A stretch of 64,000 nt of DNA, from NCBI RefSeq assembly GCF_000981585.1, contig NZ_LN831776.1:883001-947000 (forward strand), written 5' to 3'. Every line of letters starts with the position of its first letter. The first letter of the stretch is position 1. Under the pieces are notes generated by a model. It ran no database searches and was not told where the DNA came from. It worked only from the letters and a program-made list of their open reading frames with translations. A program made the translations under genes and the position numbers. Shown here piece after piece: positions 46,637 to 56,176 of the stretch. Origin of the DNA: Paenibacillus riograndensis SBR5. Lineage in GTDB: Bacteria > Bacillota > Bacilli > Paenibacillales > Paenibacillaceae.

Positions 46637-46865
46637 TTTATATTATTCTCAATACCCATTAATCCAACTTTAAACCTAAATTATGAAAACCCATAAAACC
46701 AGGCATTTAAGAACAGCAGACTTGGAGATCGCATCCAGTTATGGAGTATGGATTGGCACTTGGCAGTTGTTCCTGTTGTGCTTGTACAACTTCATCCGAT
46801 CCTTGGCAATCCCCTCGCTATCGCACCAAGCTTGCATGGATCGTTGTGTTGATAAAGTGGGGGAG

Positions 46866-47036
46866 TCAATGGACTTCTCCGCTGTAATACGTCCTTGATG
46901 GCTTTTTTAGAGCGTCTAACGTTGCGTCATCAATCGTAATTGTTCTGATACTGTTACTTGTTTTAGGTGATCCGAAGTTTTGTCCATCATGAATTAGACT
47001 TTTATTAACAGCAATGATTTTTCTCTTATTTCTGCA
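46866..47036 (-). pseudogene. Tyrosine integrase remnant
   Basis: Reading the minus strand gives a short integrase-like piece: KIIAVNKSLIHDGQNFGSPK, then TSNSIRTITIDDATLDALKK. This is the segment just after the first catalytic Arg region in phage/ICE-type tyrosine recombinases (the KTKSSIRTI-like strand). It ends at a stop at 46866-46868, with no catalytic HxxR or Tyr parts, so it is dead. It shows that an integrative element once lay here. The rest of 46637-47126 is without a gene. Confidence 0.65.
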
Positions 47037-47126
47037 CGTTTATATTTGATTTGAGTTGTTAGTTATTGTAAACTGATAGTGTCATTTGGTTGGAATTGTA
47101 AACTCTTATCGAATCGGGGTGTACTA

Positions 47127-47675
47127 ATGGGACTGAATTATCAAAAGTTAGATCAAAAAGTGCGGGCGTATATGCTAGATGAATTAAAGATTGATATTGA
47201 AGCAGCTACTGTATATATCAGTGAAAGGCTAAATTCTATCGGTAAAGCGAGCTACATTGATTTTTTAAGAGACGCTATGGAATCGGGTAACGATACTACC
47301 TTGGCTAGTGTAATTAGAAACGGCCATCTTAATGCAAAGGAGTCCCGTAGAACAAAAAATGGTGTTACATTAGTAAGTGTACCAGTAACAGCTGCTGATA
47401 CACTTTCTGAAGGCGAATTTAACAGATACTACATTCGTGCTCTTTGCAGAGAGGTAATTGAAGAAGAGCAGGGCCAGCTAGTTGTATATCGGGCAAAGGC
47501 TGTAAGTAGTCCTAGAATTGAATCGGAAATGAAAATTGGAACAATAGTAGATGCGCGTTCGCTCCTACGCGATCTCCGCTCCAATATTGGAGTCGATACA
47601 GCGCTCGGATTGCCTGCAGGTCCTAACTCTGGTTTAAGTGTCAGAATAGTAGGAGTCGAAGAAATAACTGCATGA
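47127..47675 (+). CDS. Conserved hypothetical protein (island gene)
   Basis: 182 residues from ATG 47127, with GGGGTG upstream. I recall similar proteins of about this length from varied bacteria (pattern LDxxxRxYMLxEI, YISxRL, GEFNRYYIRALCREVIEEE, GVDTALGLPAGPNSGLSVRI), but no function. Strong conservation of the FNRYYIRALCR and GLPAGPNSGLS stretches suggests an enzyme or nucleic-acid role. It stands alone between the integrase remnant and the TIR gene. Confidence 0.7.
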   Translation: MGLNYQKLDQKVRAYMLDELKIDIEAATVYISERLNSIGKASYIDFLRDAMESGNDTTLASVIRNGHLNAKESRRTKNGVTLVSVPVTAADTLSEGEFNRYYIRALCREVIEEEQGQLVVYRAKAVSSPRIESEMKIGTIVDARSLLRDLRSNIGVDTALGLPAGPNSGLSVRIVGVEEITA

Positions 47676-47786
47676 GCACATCAGGCTGCATATTATATGG
47701 CAGCCTGATGTATTTTCATGATCTTCATTAATGGAAATTTACTAGAATGTCAGAAACTATCTCATCTGAAAAGGATACTTTCTTGA

Positions 47787-48623
47787 TTACTTATTCCTTG
47801 ACTCCATGTATCTATAGAGTGGAGGAATTAGTTTTCGTGCTATATGTTCCACTGTATCGGTTTCAGAAACTTTCAAAAACTTCCTTCCTGCTATGAATAC
47901 AGGGAGATCTTCGATTTCAATATCTTCATGTACTACAGCTAAAATCAAAATATCATTTTTTCCGGCTAATCTTACTAAAAAACTTTCCATTTCGATCTGA
48001 CACCAGTTAGATTTTAAAAACTCTTTTGTTATCCAAAAGATAACAGATCCTGAATCCTTAATCCCTTCTTGTACCTTTCCAACGATAGATTCCCCATAGT
48101 CAATATTGATATCATCATACCAAATTGGAAGGTTAGCTGCGTTTAAGAAAGGTATTAAATCCTCAATAATTGGTTTGTTTCTGGAAGTGTGGCTTATAAA
48201 TACTGGTATTTTCTTTCCCAAGGGTCTCATTGAAATTATATTCGCTACTTCCTTTTTTTCTTTGTACTCGAAAAACGAATTAAACCGTAGCTCAACAAGC
48301 TCTGAATCAATTAGTGTCATACAATTAAATCTTCGATGAGCCATCTCTTTAAACAGTTCATCATATGTAATATCTGGTCGATATCTGACTCCAGTATCTA
48401 AGAATAGTTCTTTCATATTAATGATATGATCTTCTATGGGATTGTCGTAACTTAATACAATAAAAAGTTCAAGATTGTAGATATTGTGATTCACCATTAC
48501 ATTTACCATCTGTAATGATGAAGCATCTTGTTCATCTAATAAAGTTTCTAGAACGGGTACAAGATGAGACCTGTCTCCATAATCACATTCCCACACATAA
48601 TTTCTTTCAAGCTGTTTAGCCAT
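47787..48623 (-). CDS. TIR-domain protein (candidate NADase effector)
   Basis: 278 residues from ATG 48623 (AAGGAAGG upstream). The N-terminal half (1-135) is of unknown family. The C-terminal half is a TIR domain: PVFISHTSRNKPIIEDL (strand A/box 1), IWYDDINIDYGESI (box 2 region), and SNWCQIEMES with Glu211 in the place of the catalytic Glu of TIR NADases. Such proteins deplete NAD+ or make cyclic-ADPR signals in anti-phage systems (Thoeris, TIR-STING, TIR-SAVED). It follows the 1,228-residue gene by 31 bases on the same strand. I infer that it is the killer arm of a two-gene system. Confidence 0.85.
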   Translation of the reverse strand: MAKQLERNYVWECDYGDRSHLVPVLETLLDEQDASSLQMVNVMVNHNIYNLELFIVLSYDNPIEDHIINMKELFLDTGVRYRPDITYDELFKEMAHRRFNCMTLIDSELVELRFNSFFEYKEKKEVANIISMRPLGKKIPVFISHTSRNKPIIEDLIPFLNAANLPIWYDDINIDYGESIVGKVQEGIKDSGSVIFWITKEFLKSNWCQIEMESFLVRLAGKNDILILAVVHEDIEIEDLPVFIAGRKFLKVSETDTVEHIARKLIPPLYRYMESRNK

Positions 48624-48654
48624 TGGGATTTCCTTCCTTCTCCTACATTTAGTT

Positions 48655-51600
48655 TTATTGTTGTAAATACTCTTCAAACTCATCCACTAATATAAAGGTT
48701 ATTTCCGGATCAAAAAATGCTGATGAATACACATGGTTTACTATAAAAGCGGCAGTTGTACTCCAGCCACTTCTGTCTGAAATCCCAGAGTACTCAAGAA
48801 ACAAATCTATGTGTTTTTCAACAAACACTTGCTTTTTTCGCAATTTGTTCGCATAGCTTTTATCCCCATTAAAAAATCTTTTCAGTTCCAAACTAACATC
48901 ATACGGTCTAATTCTCTTGTTAATATTTTTGGCATCAGCAACTAAGATGTTTTTGTTTTTTTCTATAATGACTATTAAGTCTACTTCTCCACACGGAGGG
49001 TTTTTAGGAAGTGTTTTGGAGATTCTTTTGAAATTGTCTAGTCTGGCAATAACGCATTTATCTCCAACGACTTCAATAGCAATATTTTCAATTTCAATTT
49101 CTAATTCATCGTCTTGTCTTTTATGAATTTTTTTTACTTCGTTTATTATGTTCTCAGGACAATCTGTACTGTAAGGATAGTCCCCTTCAAGAACCGAATT
49201 AACCCATAGTGAGGAGGCTGTTAAGCACATCTGATTTCCATACAATACTGTCTGCTCCCCTATTTGAATGAGGGGGCAGAGATTTAGCCGTTCTTTTCTT
49301 CGCATTAACTGAGAGGCTATTAATTCTTCACTTTTCAAATATGAAGAAAACGACAAGCTTAAAAAATCAATGACTTTTTCAATGCTGCCTCTGTCGAACT
49401 CAGGTAGTATCAAGGATACTTCAGAAATTAATTTCTCAATTGTGACTGTATTTATGGGGAAATTTATATTTCTGTCCAGATCTATCATACCGAGTGATGC
49501 AAGTATATTGACCATCTCATAAAATGTAAATCCGTAATTACTTTTGAACAGACTATCCAACTCAGCGGGGATCCTTGATTTTCCGCTATTGAGCTCTACA
49601 TCTGTAATTTTGTTATTATTCTCTTGAAGTCTCTTACGTGAAGCTTTTATACCTACTCGGCTTTCCTCATACTGAAATCCTTCGGAATCAAAAACATAGC
49701 TTCCAACGTTATCAGTGACTTCAAACATATCAGTAACTGTGATGCTATAAGGAATTAAATTCTGTTCATCTAATTCATATAACATAGTTGTTTCATTAAG
49801 AATAATGGCGACAGCGAGAAGTTGTTTCCATTGAAACTTTGTAATCGCATTACCAGTACCGTTTTTAAGCCCGGTCTTTAAGATCGAAGCAATAATATGT
49901 TTAACAGCCACGGAATGTCTTGAAAGGTCTCTCTTTTCAACAACATTTTTTTCAACAACATCAAAATCAGTGTCAGTAAGCGAATCAATCGCACGTTGCA
50001 GGTTGATAGTTTCACGATGTCCTTCAATAAACTCCAGTTGTGTATACGCGTACTGCAATAAATCAAAATTAAACTTACCTATTTCTTGTTCAAGCGTATT
50101 CTGCAAAAAACGGAATATTTCACTGTTTAATTTCCTTGCTTCGTCACCTTCGTATCTGCCTTGCTCGATACCTATACTCAGTAAATATGTTGCAACATTT
50201 CTATTAACTACGGAAATGTCTGTTTGATTGTATTTTTCAAAACCGTGGTATTCACTCAGTCGTGGATTTCGAGGTTGAGATGTCCCCATACCATATCTTC
50301 TTTTTGAAATAGGGACATTAGCATCCACGAAATTTTGGGCAATCTTCTTGATTTGCTCTTTCGAAAAATGATTACAGTAGAAATGCAGAAAACTCCTAGT
50401 TAGTTCGAATATAAATAATCTCTCAGCATGGTTTTCTTCAGAAGTAAAAATATGATGCAACTTACTTGTATCATAAATGAAAAATACGAATTTTTCGTGC
50501 TTCTTGGAATTCCACCTTGTTGTAATAACAAACGGGTGCTCGTCATAAATCTCATCAAGATGTTCTGAAAGGAAGCTAAGTTTTCCTCCTTCGAGTATTT
50601 CCTCAACTGGACATAAATGTACATTTATTACCTCGTGTAGCTGCAAGTCGTATTCTTGAAATAATAAAACGTAAGAACTATGAAGTTTAACAAAATATTC
50701 GGACAACATTGGTTTTAGTAGTTTTTCACCTATTTTAACAGCCTCAGCATTTGAAATTTGAAATAAATGAAGTGGGTATTTAAGCAGTATTACTGTGTCA
50801 GAAGGGGTTAGTAGAATCCCACCATTTAATGTTCGTTTGTTACATATTTCGTACACGGACTCTCCCTGTTTTAATACCATGTCGTAATAATAAGGATGAA
50901 GTTGTTCTGTAATTTCAAAGACATTATCTTTATACTTTTTGCTGAGATAATTCATATAGTAGTCATGCCATCCGTGAGTGGGAAATGAAATTACACCTGC
51001 AATCTTACCACTTTCAAAAAACTTCTTTCCGTTTTCCAGAAAGTAAGCAAACTTATCAAGTGCATCTATTGTGACTACTCGTGAAACAGCACCTATAAAT
51101 TTACTCTCCTTAACATATCTTATAAATTCTTCGCCGGAATCCAGCTGTTCAAATAGTCTTTTCAAATCTAAGAAAGAAAAATAACTTATATTAGTTGGTG
51201 GAACTCCAAAGGGAGGACAATTAATACCAGTATGTTCAAAAACTATTACAGAGGTAATTTCTAATGCCTCAGGTGGTACTAGCTGTGGCTCATCATAAAA
51301 ATAATGTTTTAAGCCCATCAGATCATTAAAGTTAATTTGTTGAATCCTATTATTTACGATTGAAATGGCGGTATCCATAGAAAACACTGAGTTGTTTCTA
51401 ACACGCAATAGATGAAAATATACAAGTTGATTATCTGCAACTCTTACTACAACTTCGTTTTGCTTAAGCAGATTAGTATTACTGATGTCCACGATATTAT
51501 CTAGAACATAATGTCTGTTAAAAAAACCTTCGCATGCATATCTTAATTGTAGAGCTAATGCATTAGTTGCATCTATCAGGTTTATTTTTTGGTTTGATTC

Positions 51601-52341
51601 AGAATAAAGAAGGTTATCTGCAATGGTGAATAAAACCTCAGTGTGTAGTTGAGGAAGAACGTAAAAAGCCTCGTCGTCAGCAGTTTTAATGAGAATCTTT
51701 TTAAATAATGTAGCTGCGTTTGCTTTATCAATTATTGTAATATTACTTTCAAATTCACCGATACTCATAGATTTGAAATCATGAACATTGGTTTGGAAGT
51801 ATTGGCCGATATAATTTAAGTACTCGACTGACGGAATATAATATGATTTAGTAATAACAGATGATTCTGGATTAGAAACAATTTGGTTTAAAATATTGGT
51901 TTGGAAACCAAGAGATGCTTCGAATACCTCAGCTAGATGATCTTGTAACGTAGAGTCTATGTCTGTTTTCAAATACATCCAATCAAATTTTTCGATGAAT
52001 TCTCTCGGCCTCTCTAGTGATCCATAGAAAAAATAATACTTTGTTCCGTTATAAAAATAGGGTATTAATTCTAATTGAGAGAAGGGGGTAAAATCTTCAG
52101 CACTCGAATATTCAATGTTTGTTTTTCTGAAAAAGTTGTCAAGAAATTTCTTGAAATCCTTATACTCAAGGGGCTTCTGTAAGAAGTCAGTTTGTCTTAC
52201 AGACAACAGGCATGCAACTAAATATTCAAATCTTAATTGATACAATTGATTATTTGGATGAACTGCCGCTGCTTGAATCCATAATAGTAGTTCCTTAAAG
52301 TTATAATTTTTCATCCAGTCACTGACTTCTTTTAAGTTCAA
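48655..52341 (-). CDS. Very large protein with C-terminal PD-(D/E)xK-like nuclease domain
   Basis: 1,228 residues, AT-rich gene. No family recognised for the first ~1,050 residues, which are mixed alpha/beta without membrane segments. Near the end GEVDLIVIIEKNKNILVADA followed by K gives Glu1119, Asp1121, Asp1136 and Lys1138, a good fit to a PD-(D/E)xK nuclease core. The start is TTG 52341 with TAAGGAGGG about 11 bases upstream; the next Met is at residue 10. Encoded just before the TIR gene, so probably sensor and/or nuclease of the same unit. It could instead be a nuclease-fold DNA-binding scaffold. Confidence 0.75.
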   Translation of the reverse strand: MNLKEVSDWMKNYNFKELLLWIQAAAVHPNNQLYQLRFEYLVACLLSVRQTDFLQKPLEYKDFKKFLDNFFRKTNIEYSSAEDFTPFSQLELIPYFYNGTKYYFFYGSLERPREFIEKFDWMYLKTDIDSTLQDHLAEVFEASLGFQTNILNQIVSNPESSVITKSYYIPSVEYLNYIGQYFQTNVHDFKSMSIGEFESNITIIDKANAATLFKKILIKTADDEAFYVLPQLHTEVLFTIADNLLYSESNQKINLIDATNALALQLRYACEGFFNRHYVLDNIVDISNTNLLKQNEVVVRVADNQLVYFHLLRVRNNSVFSMDTAISIVNNRIQQINFNDLMGLKHYFYDEPQLVPPEALEITSVIVFEHTGINCPPFGVPPTNISYFSFLDLKRLFEQLDSGEEFIRYVKESKFIGAVSRVVTIDALDKFAYFLENGKKFFESGKIAGVISFPTHGWHDYYMNYLSKKYKDNVFEITEQLHPYYYDMVLKQGESVYEICNKRTLNGGILLTPSDTVILLKYPLHLFQISNAEAVKIGEKLLKPMLSEYFVKLHSSYVLLFQEYDLQLHEVINVHLCPVEEILEGGKLSFLSEHLDEIYDEHPFVITTRWNSKKHEKFVFFIYDTSKLHHIFTSEENHAERLFIFELTRSFLHFYCNHFSKEQIKKIAQNFVDANVPISKRRYGMGTSQPRNPRLSEYHGFEKYNQTDISVVNRNVATYLLSIGIEQGRYEGDEARKLNSEIFRFLQNTLEQEIGKFNFDLLQYAYTQLEFIEGHRETINLQRAIDSLTDTDFDVVEKNVVEKRDLSRHSVAVKHIIASILKTGLKNGTGNAITKFQWKQLLAVAIILNETTMLYELDEQNLIPYSITVTDMFEVTDNVGSYVFDSEGFQYEESRVGIKASRKRLQENNNKITDVELNSGKSRIPAELDSLFKSNYGFTFYEMVNILASLGMIDLDRNINFPINTVTIEKLISEVSLILPEFDRGSIEKVIDFLSLSFSSYLKSEELIASQLMRRKERLNLCPLIQIGEQTVLYGNQMCLTASSLWVNSVLEGDYPYSTDCPENIINEVKKIHKRQDDELEIEIENIAIEVVGDKCVIARLDNFKRISKTLPKNPPCGEVDLIVIIEKNKNILVADAKNINKRIRPYDVSLELKRFFNGDKSYANKLRKKQVFVEKHIDLFLEYSGISDRSGWSTTAAFIVNHVYSSAFFDPEITFILVDEFEEYLQQ

Positions 52342-52662
52342 GGGTATGTAGCCCTCCTTAGCGTAGTGTTTTTGCTAATAAATCTTGCACACATATTATC
52401 TTATCAAATTTTGGAAGTACATGTCGATTGCCTCTGGTTTCGGACACAATGCCATACTACCATGTCAAGTATAGGGGCAACTTTAAGTCGATGGTTTAAA
52501 TAGATCACGCATCGGCAGTACGTAACGGCGTTCGGCAGCACAAAACAAACGTCGAGTAGGAAAGTTTCGTAGCTTTTGCTATGATTTGTTTTAGAAATAC
52601 TTGAGAGATCCTTTCGGCCAAGTTATAACAAGAAACAACTTGTTACCTGGGAGGTTTCTCAA
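52342..52662. other. Island intergenic region before the recombinase remnant
   Basis: 321 bases. Contains the minus-strand ribosome site of the large gene and a short AACAAG/CTTGTT inverted repeat near 52628-52645. Base composition shifts from AT-rich to mixed near 52440, a likely junction. Confidence 0.4.
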
Positions 52663-53526
52663 ATGACGCTGTTGCTCACTCATGTCTTGGTGGACATGGA
52701 TCGAATTTCTTCCGGCGTTACATCGAAGGTAAAGGGTTTGATGCCATCGCCCGCGAGTTGTTTGAAGAGGGGGGGATCCACGCCCTCTATGGTGGCAGGG
52801 AAGAAAAAGCAGTCGATTTATTGGAATGGCTCATCCGTCCAGCAAATCCTCGAAAATCCGGATTACTCGGGCGATATGGTGAAGGGTCGGGAAACGACCA
52901 TCAGCGTGACGAACAAGGCACGTAGGGAAAGGACGGAGGCGGACTTCATTGTGGTCAAAGAGACACACGAAGCGATTATTTCGCGGGACGTATTCGATAC
53001 GGTGCAGCAACTGATTGAATCCAACCGAAGACGTTCGCCTGAAAATCCCGATGTAAGCAGCAGACCGCATCAGAATGTCAATCTGTTCACCGGGGTCATC
53101 TTCTGTGAAGACTGCGGCAGAGGGTTACACTACCAGAGAAATTGCAAAGGCTACATTTGCGGGCGAAGCCACAAGCACGGTAATAAGGCTTGTAAGAAGC
53201 ATCGGGTTCGAGAGAAGGCGCTATCCAGGTATCTGGAAGATGTCATTACCAAGTCCGACTATGACGACTATGTTGTGAATCGGGATGCAGAGTTAGTGAA
53301 GTTACTTCAGGATAAGGGGCAGATCGAGGCGTCAATGTCAGCAGCCTTGGATTCCAGAAAGTTGGATGAAGTGAAGGCAGTCGTGACAAGTGCTTTGGCA
53401 TTCGAGGAAGTTAACAAAGAAGTCATCAATCGTTTTATTGAGAAGATCGTTGTTGCGAGGGACAGCACGGTTAAGCTTTATTATTGTTTTGCGGGTATTT
53501 CTAAAATTCTCGAACTGCTTGCTTGA
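52663..53526 (+). pseudogene. Large serine recombinase, truncated and frameshifted
   Basis: Only the recombinase and zinc-ribbon parts remain: QSIYWNGSSVQQILENPDYS, then IISRDVFDTVQQLIESNRRR, and Cys pairs in FCEDCGRGLHY and YICGRSHKHGNKACKKH, then the coiled-coil tail. The catalytic Ser domain is absent. Just upstream the missing stretch FFRRYIEGKGFDAIARELFE is readable in another frame; the two frames meet at a run of G at about 52770-52776. So the gene lost its N-terminus and also suffered a frameshift. Marks the right side of the island. Confidence 0.85.
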
Positions 53527-53667
53527 TGGTAATTCATGTAAGGTTCTGCCGACTGTTGGACGGTTTTATTTTTGGGGTATTTATGCAACGCTCGGCAGTC
53601 CATACATGTGGAGTCGGTCATTTTGATGGTTCGCAACGGATAGGCGATCCCGAATGCCGCAAAATGA

Positions 53668-53713
53668 GGGGTGTCCCATAAGTCATGATAATGACGATGG
53701 GACACCCCTTTTT
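53668..53713. terminator. Terminator between recombinase remnant and SDR gene
   Basis: Perfect 12-pair stem GGGGTGTCCCAT/ATGGGACACCCC, 17-base loop, then TTTTT. Between convergent genes, so it may serve both. Confidence 0.85.
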
Positions 53714-53785
53714 ATCCGGGCTAAACAGCAGTCCACACATTAATTGTTCTTCCGAATCGTACATTACATGGGGAACATAGCTATC

Positions 53786-54541
53786 TTAAAGCAAATGTCC
53801 GCCAGACACTTCAATGTCCTGGGCTGTAACCCAGCCGAAATCATCGGACAATAAGCTCACAATGACCTTCGCCATATCTTCGGGTTGGCCGATTCTGCCA
53901 AATGCAGATTGCTCAGCCAGCGGCTTAATGAATTCAGGATGTTTATCAAACACTCCGTCGCCAAAATTGCTGTGCGTAGGACCGGGCGAAACTGCGTTGA
54001 CCCGAATTTGGCGGGGGGCAAGTTCTTTGGCGATGTAGCGAGTCCAAGTTGAGAATGCTGCTTTTAACGAGCCGTAGATGGAGTAGCCCGGAAATGACTG
54101 GTTTTTAGATGAGCTCGTGGTATTTACAATAGCTCCAGCATCCTCCATGAATCCGACAAGTTGTTGTGTTAAAAAGGCCGGTCCTTTGAAGTTCGTATTA
54201 AGAATCTTGTCGAAGTATTCTTCGCTCATCTCAGTGAACATCATGGGCCCGCCGACACCACCATTATTAACTAAGTAATCAAAAGTTGTTCGGTTCCAAA
54301 TGTCCTGGAGGCTCTTTTTCACTTCTAGAATAAAGCCTTCGAATGTTGATATTCGAGTCAGATCCAGCTTCAGTGCGAATGCCCGAACGCCTTTATTCTT
54401 CTCAATTTCCTTTACGACACCTTCTGCCCGGTCCTTATAGGAATTGTATGTGAGAATAACGCTAATTCCGCGTTTGCCAAGCTCAAGCGCCGTCGCTTTT
54501 CCAATGCCATTACTTCCACCTGTTACAATCGCAATCTTCAT
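53786..54541 (-). CDS. Short-chain dehydrogenase/reductase
   Basis: 251 residues. NAD(P)-binding TGGSNGIG near the N-terminus, NNGG structural motif (YLVNNGGVGG), catalytic Ser in VNTTSSSKN and YxxxK in YSIYGSLKAA, then SPGPTHSNFG. Classical SDR, probably FabG-like or detoxifying; substrate unknown. ATG 54541 follows AAGGAGG. Divergent from an AraC regulator, a common arrangement in which the regulator controls the SDR. Confidence 0.9.
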   Translation of the reverse strand: MKIAIVTGGSNGIGKATALELGKRGISVILTYNSYKDRAEGVVKEIEKNKGVRAFALKLDLTRISTFEGFILEVKKSLQDIWNRTTFDYLVNNGGVGGPMMFTEMSEEYFDKILNTNFKGPAFLTQQLVGFMEDAGAIVNTTSSSKNQSFPGYSIYGSLKAAFSTWTRYIAKELAPRQIRVNAVSPGPTHSNFGDGVFDKHPEFIKPLAEQSAFGRIGQPEDMAKVIVSLLSDDFGWVTAQDIEVSGGHLL

Positions 54542-54758
54542 AAGATCCTCCTTGTTTTGTGTTTGATCTGGCTTTAATTTTAGCCGCATCTGTGGCAATA
54601 AAATAGACCTGAAAATGCCTTTTGATTGCCTAAAAACACCAAGTTACTTTTCGATTTACCCGAATTACCCTTTATATCTGACACATTAGTAGCCCAAAAA
54701 TGCCTATGTATATAACGCTGTGTTGAGGGATAAGAAAGTCGTGTGATAAACTAAGTGC

Positions 54759-55658
54759 ATGAATAACGTCCTTGATGAAATAATTGATCTGATGAAAGGC
54801 GCAGGCACTCGACAGATTGAAACCGGAGTACCGGGGCTAAGTATGATTAAGGGAGATATCCCCGCTCATCAACTCGCAGCGCTCTACGAGCCGATGATTG
54901 GTTTTACAGTTCAAGGAACAAAGATTCTTTCAATCGGGGAGCGTAGCACTGACCTGGAAGGGCCATCATATTACGTGTTACCGGTGCATGTTCCTGCAAC
55001 GGCGAGTGTACATCCAGACCGTTATGGCCGTCCTTACATGTCACTTGGTCTCAAGTTGAATCAGAACGTTCTTCAGAGTTTACTTAGAGACCTTCCTGAA
55101 AATCTATTACCGACTGCTTCCGGGCATTTCGCAGCCTGTGAAATGGATATTGAATTTATGGAGGCATGGCTGCGCTTATTGCGATTGTCGAAAACATCAA
55201 GAGATATTCCAGCTCTTGCACCAGCTTATGAACGCGAAATCCTTTATCGCGTTTTGATGGGACCGCAAGGATGGTATCTGAGGCAATTTGGTCTGCGGGA
55301 AAGCAATTTATCTAAAATTTCCGAAATTGTAAAATGGTTTCGCAGCAATTTTATGAAGCCAATAGACATTGGCGAGATGGCATCAAAATCTGGTATGGCT
55401 ATAAATACCTTTCACCGTCAGTTTAAAAGGGCAACGGGTTTAAGTCCTATTCAATTTCAAAAGCAATTAAGGCTTCTGGAGGCTAGGAACCTCATTGCAT
55501 TTGAGGGCTATCCAGTAGCAAGTGCCGCATATCATGTTGGCTATCAAAGTCCCTCACAGTTCAATCGGGAGTACTCCCGCTTCTTCGGTTCATCTCCAGC
55601 CCGGGACACTGAGAACCTAAGACGAATCGAAAGCACGCGGATATCCCCGCTTAATTGA
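54759..55658 (+). CDS. AraC-family regulator with AraC_N cupin domain
   Basis: 299 residues. N-terminal AraC_N domain (GFTVQGTKILSIGER; YYVLPVHVPATASV) and two C-terminal helix-turn-helix motifs (DIGEMASKSGMAINTFHRQF; VASAAYHVGYQSPSQFNREY). Likely controls the divergent SDR gene. No ribosome site before ATG 54759; a possible TTGAGG (54723) and GATAAA (54745) would put the transcript start at or near the ATG, so leaderless translation is possible. Confidence 0.88.
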   Translation: MNNVLDEIIDLMKGAGTRQIETGVPGLSMIKGDIPAHQLAALYEPMIGFTVQGTKILSIGERSTDLEGPSYYVLPVHVPATASVHPDRYGRPYMSLGLKLNQNVLQSLLRDLPENLLPTASGHFAACEMDIEFMEAWLRLLRLSKTSRDIPALAPAYEREILYRVLMGPQGWYLRQFGLRESNLSKISEIVKWFRSNFMKPIDIGEMASKSGMAINTFHRQFKRATGLSPIQFQKQLRLLEARNLIAFEGYPVASAAYHVGYQSPSQFNREYSRFFGSSPARDTENLRRIESTRISPLN

Positions 55659-55830
55659 ATAACGCCGGCTGTTTGCCGAAAAGCTTGTTCCGTGTCTCCA
55701 GGACATCCGGCGGATTGTCTTCGTTAAACTGAGTAATCGCAACGCGCAGAACGGACAAAAGCATTGCCGTGCGGACTTGTATAAAGTGCTGCCAGCTCCT
55801 GTCATCCAATACATTACCGCCGCTCCATGT
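55651..55830 (-). pseudogene. Gene fragment (C-terminal, unknown family)
   Basis: Minus-strand reading of about 57 codons to a stop at 55651-55653: SGGNVLDDRSWQHFIQVRTA, MLLSVLRVAITQFNEDNPPD, VLETRNKLFGKQPALFN. The composition looks coding, but there is no start or ribosome site, and it overlaps the end of the AraC gene by a few bases. Probably the tail of a lost gene. Confidence 0.35.
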
Positions 55831-56050
55831 TCTTCAGATGACAACTCTGAATGGGGCTGAATTTCCGGATCGGATGAATGATATGGGTACCGTGGATATT
55901 GGCAAAAACGCCGGTATGGTCCTTCTGGATGCCAACCCCATAGAAAGCGTACAAAATCTTCATAAAATTAACGCTGTGATACGGGCGGGTGCTTATCACG
56001 ATAATCAAAAGCTTAGCTCCATTAAGCAAAAGCTGGGAACGAATCAGTGA
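55820..56050 (+). pseudogene. Amidohydrolase C-terminal remnant
   Basis: In the plus frame ending at TGA 56048-56050 a typical amidohydrolase end is visible: LQMTTLNGAEFPDRMNDMGT, VDIGKNAGMVLLDANPIESV, then INAVIRAGAYH. This is the last 70 residues or so of imidazolonepropionase/aryldialkylphosphatase-like hydrolases; all metal-binding parts are missing. It abuts the fragment on the other strand, suggesting a deletion scar. Confidence 0.7.
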
Positions 56051-56101
56051 ATGCAGTTTGTCTGCAGCAGATTGGAACGCATAGTGCCTGCTTCTCAACA
56101 C

Positions 56102-56134
56102 AAAAAGCAGCCCCCAATACGGGAGCTGCTTTTT
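56102..56134. terminator. Bidirectional terminator
   Basis: AAAAAGCAGC (56102-56111) pairs with GCTGCTTTTT (56125-56134), with an inner CCC/GGG. It ends in T-runs on both strands and closes the minus-strand HSP90 operon. Confidence 0.85.
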
Positions 56135-56176
56135 GCCGCGCCTGTCCTTAATCAAGGACGGCTGCCGGAACACAGC

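Noticed and set aside
46683..46898. 71-codon plus-strand ORF
   Set aside because: No start signal; the opposite strand carries integrase remnants in this stretch.
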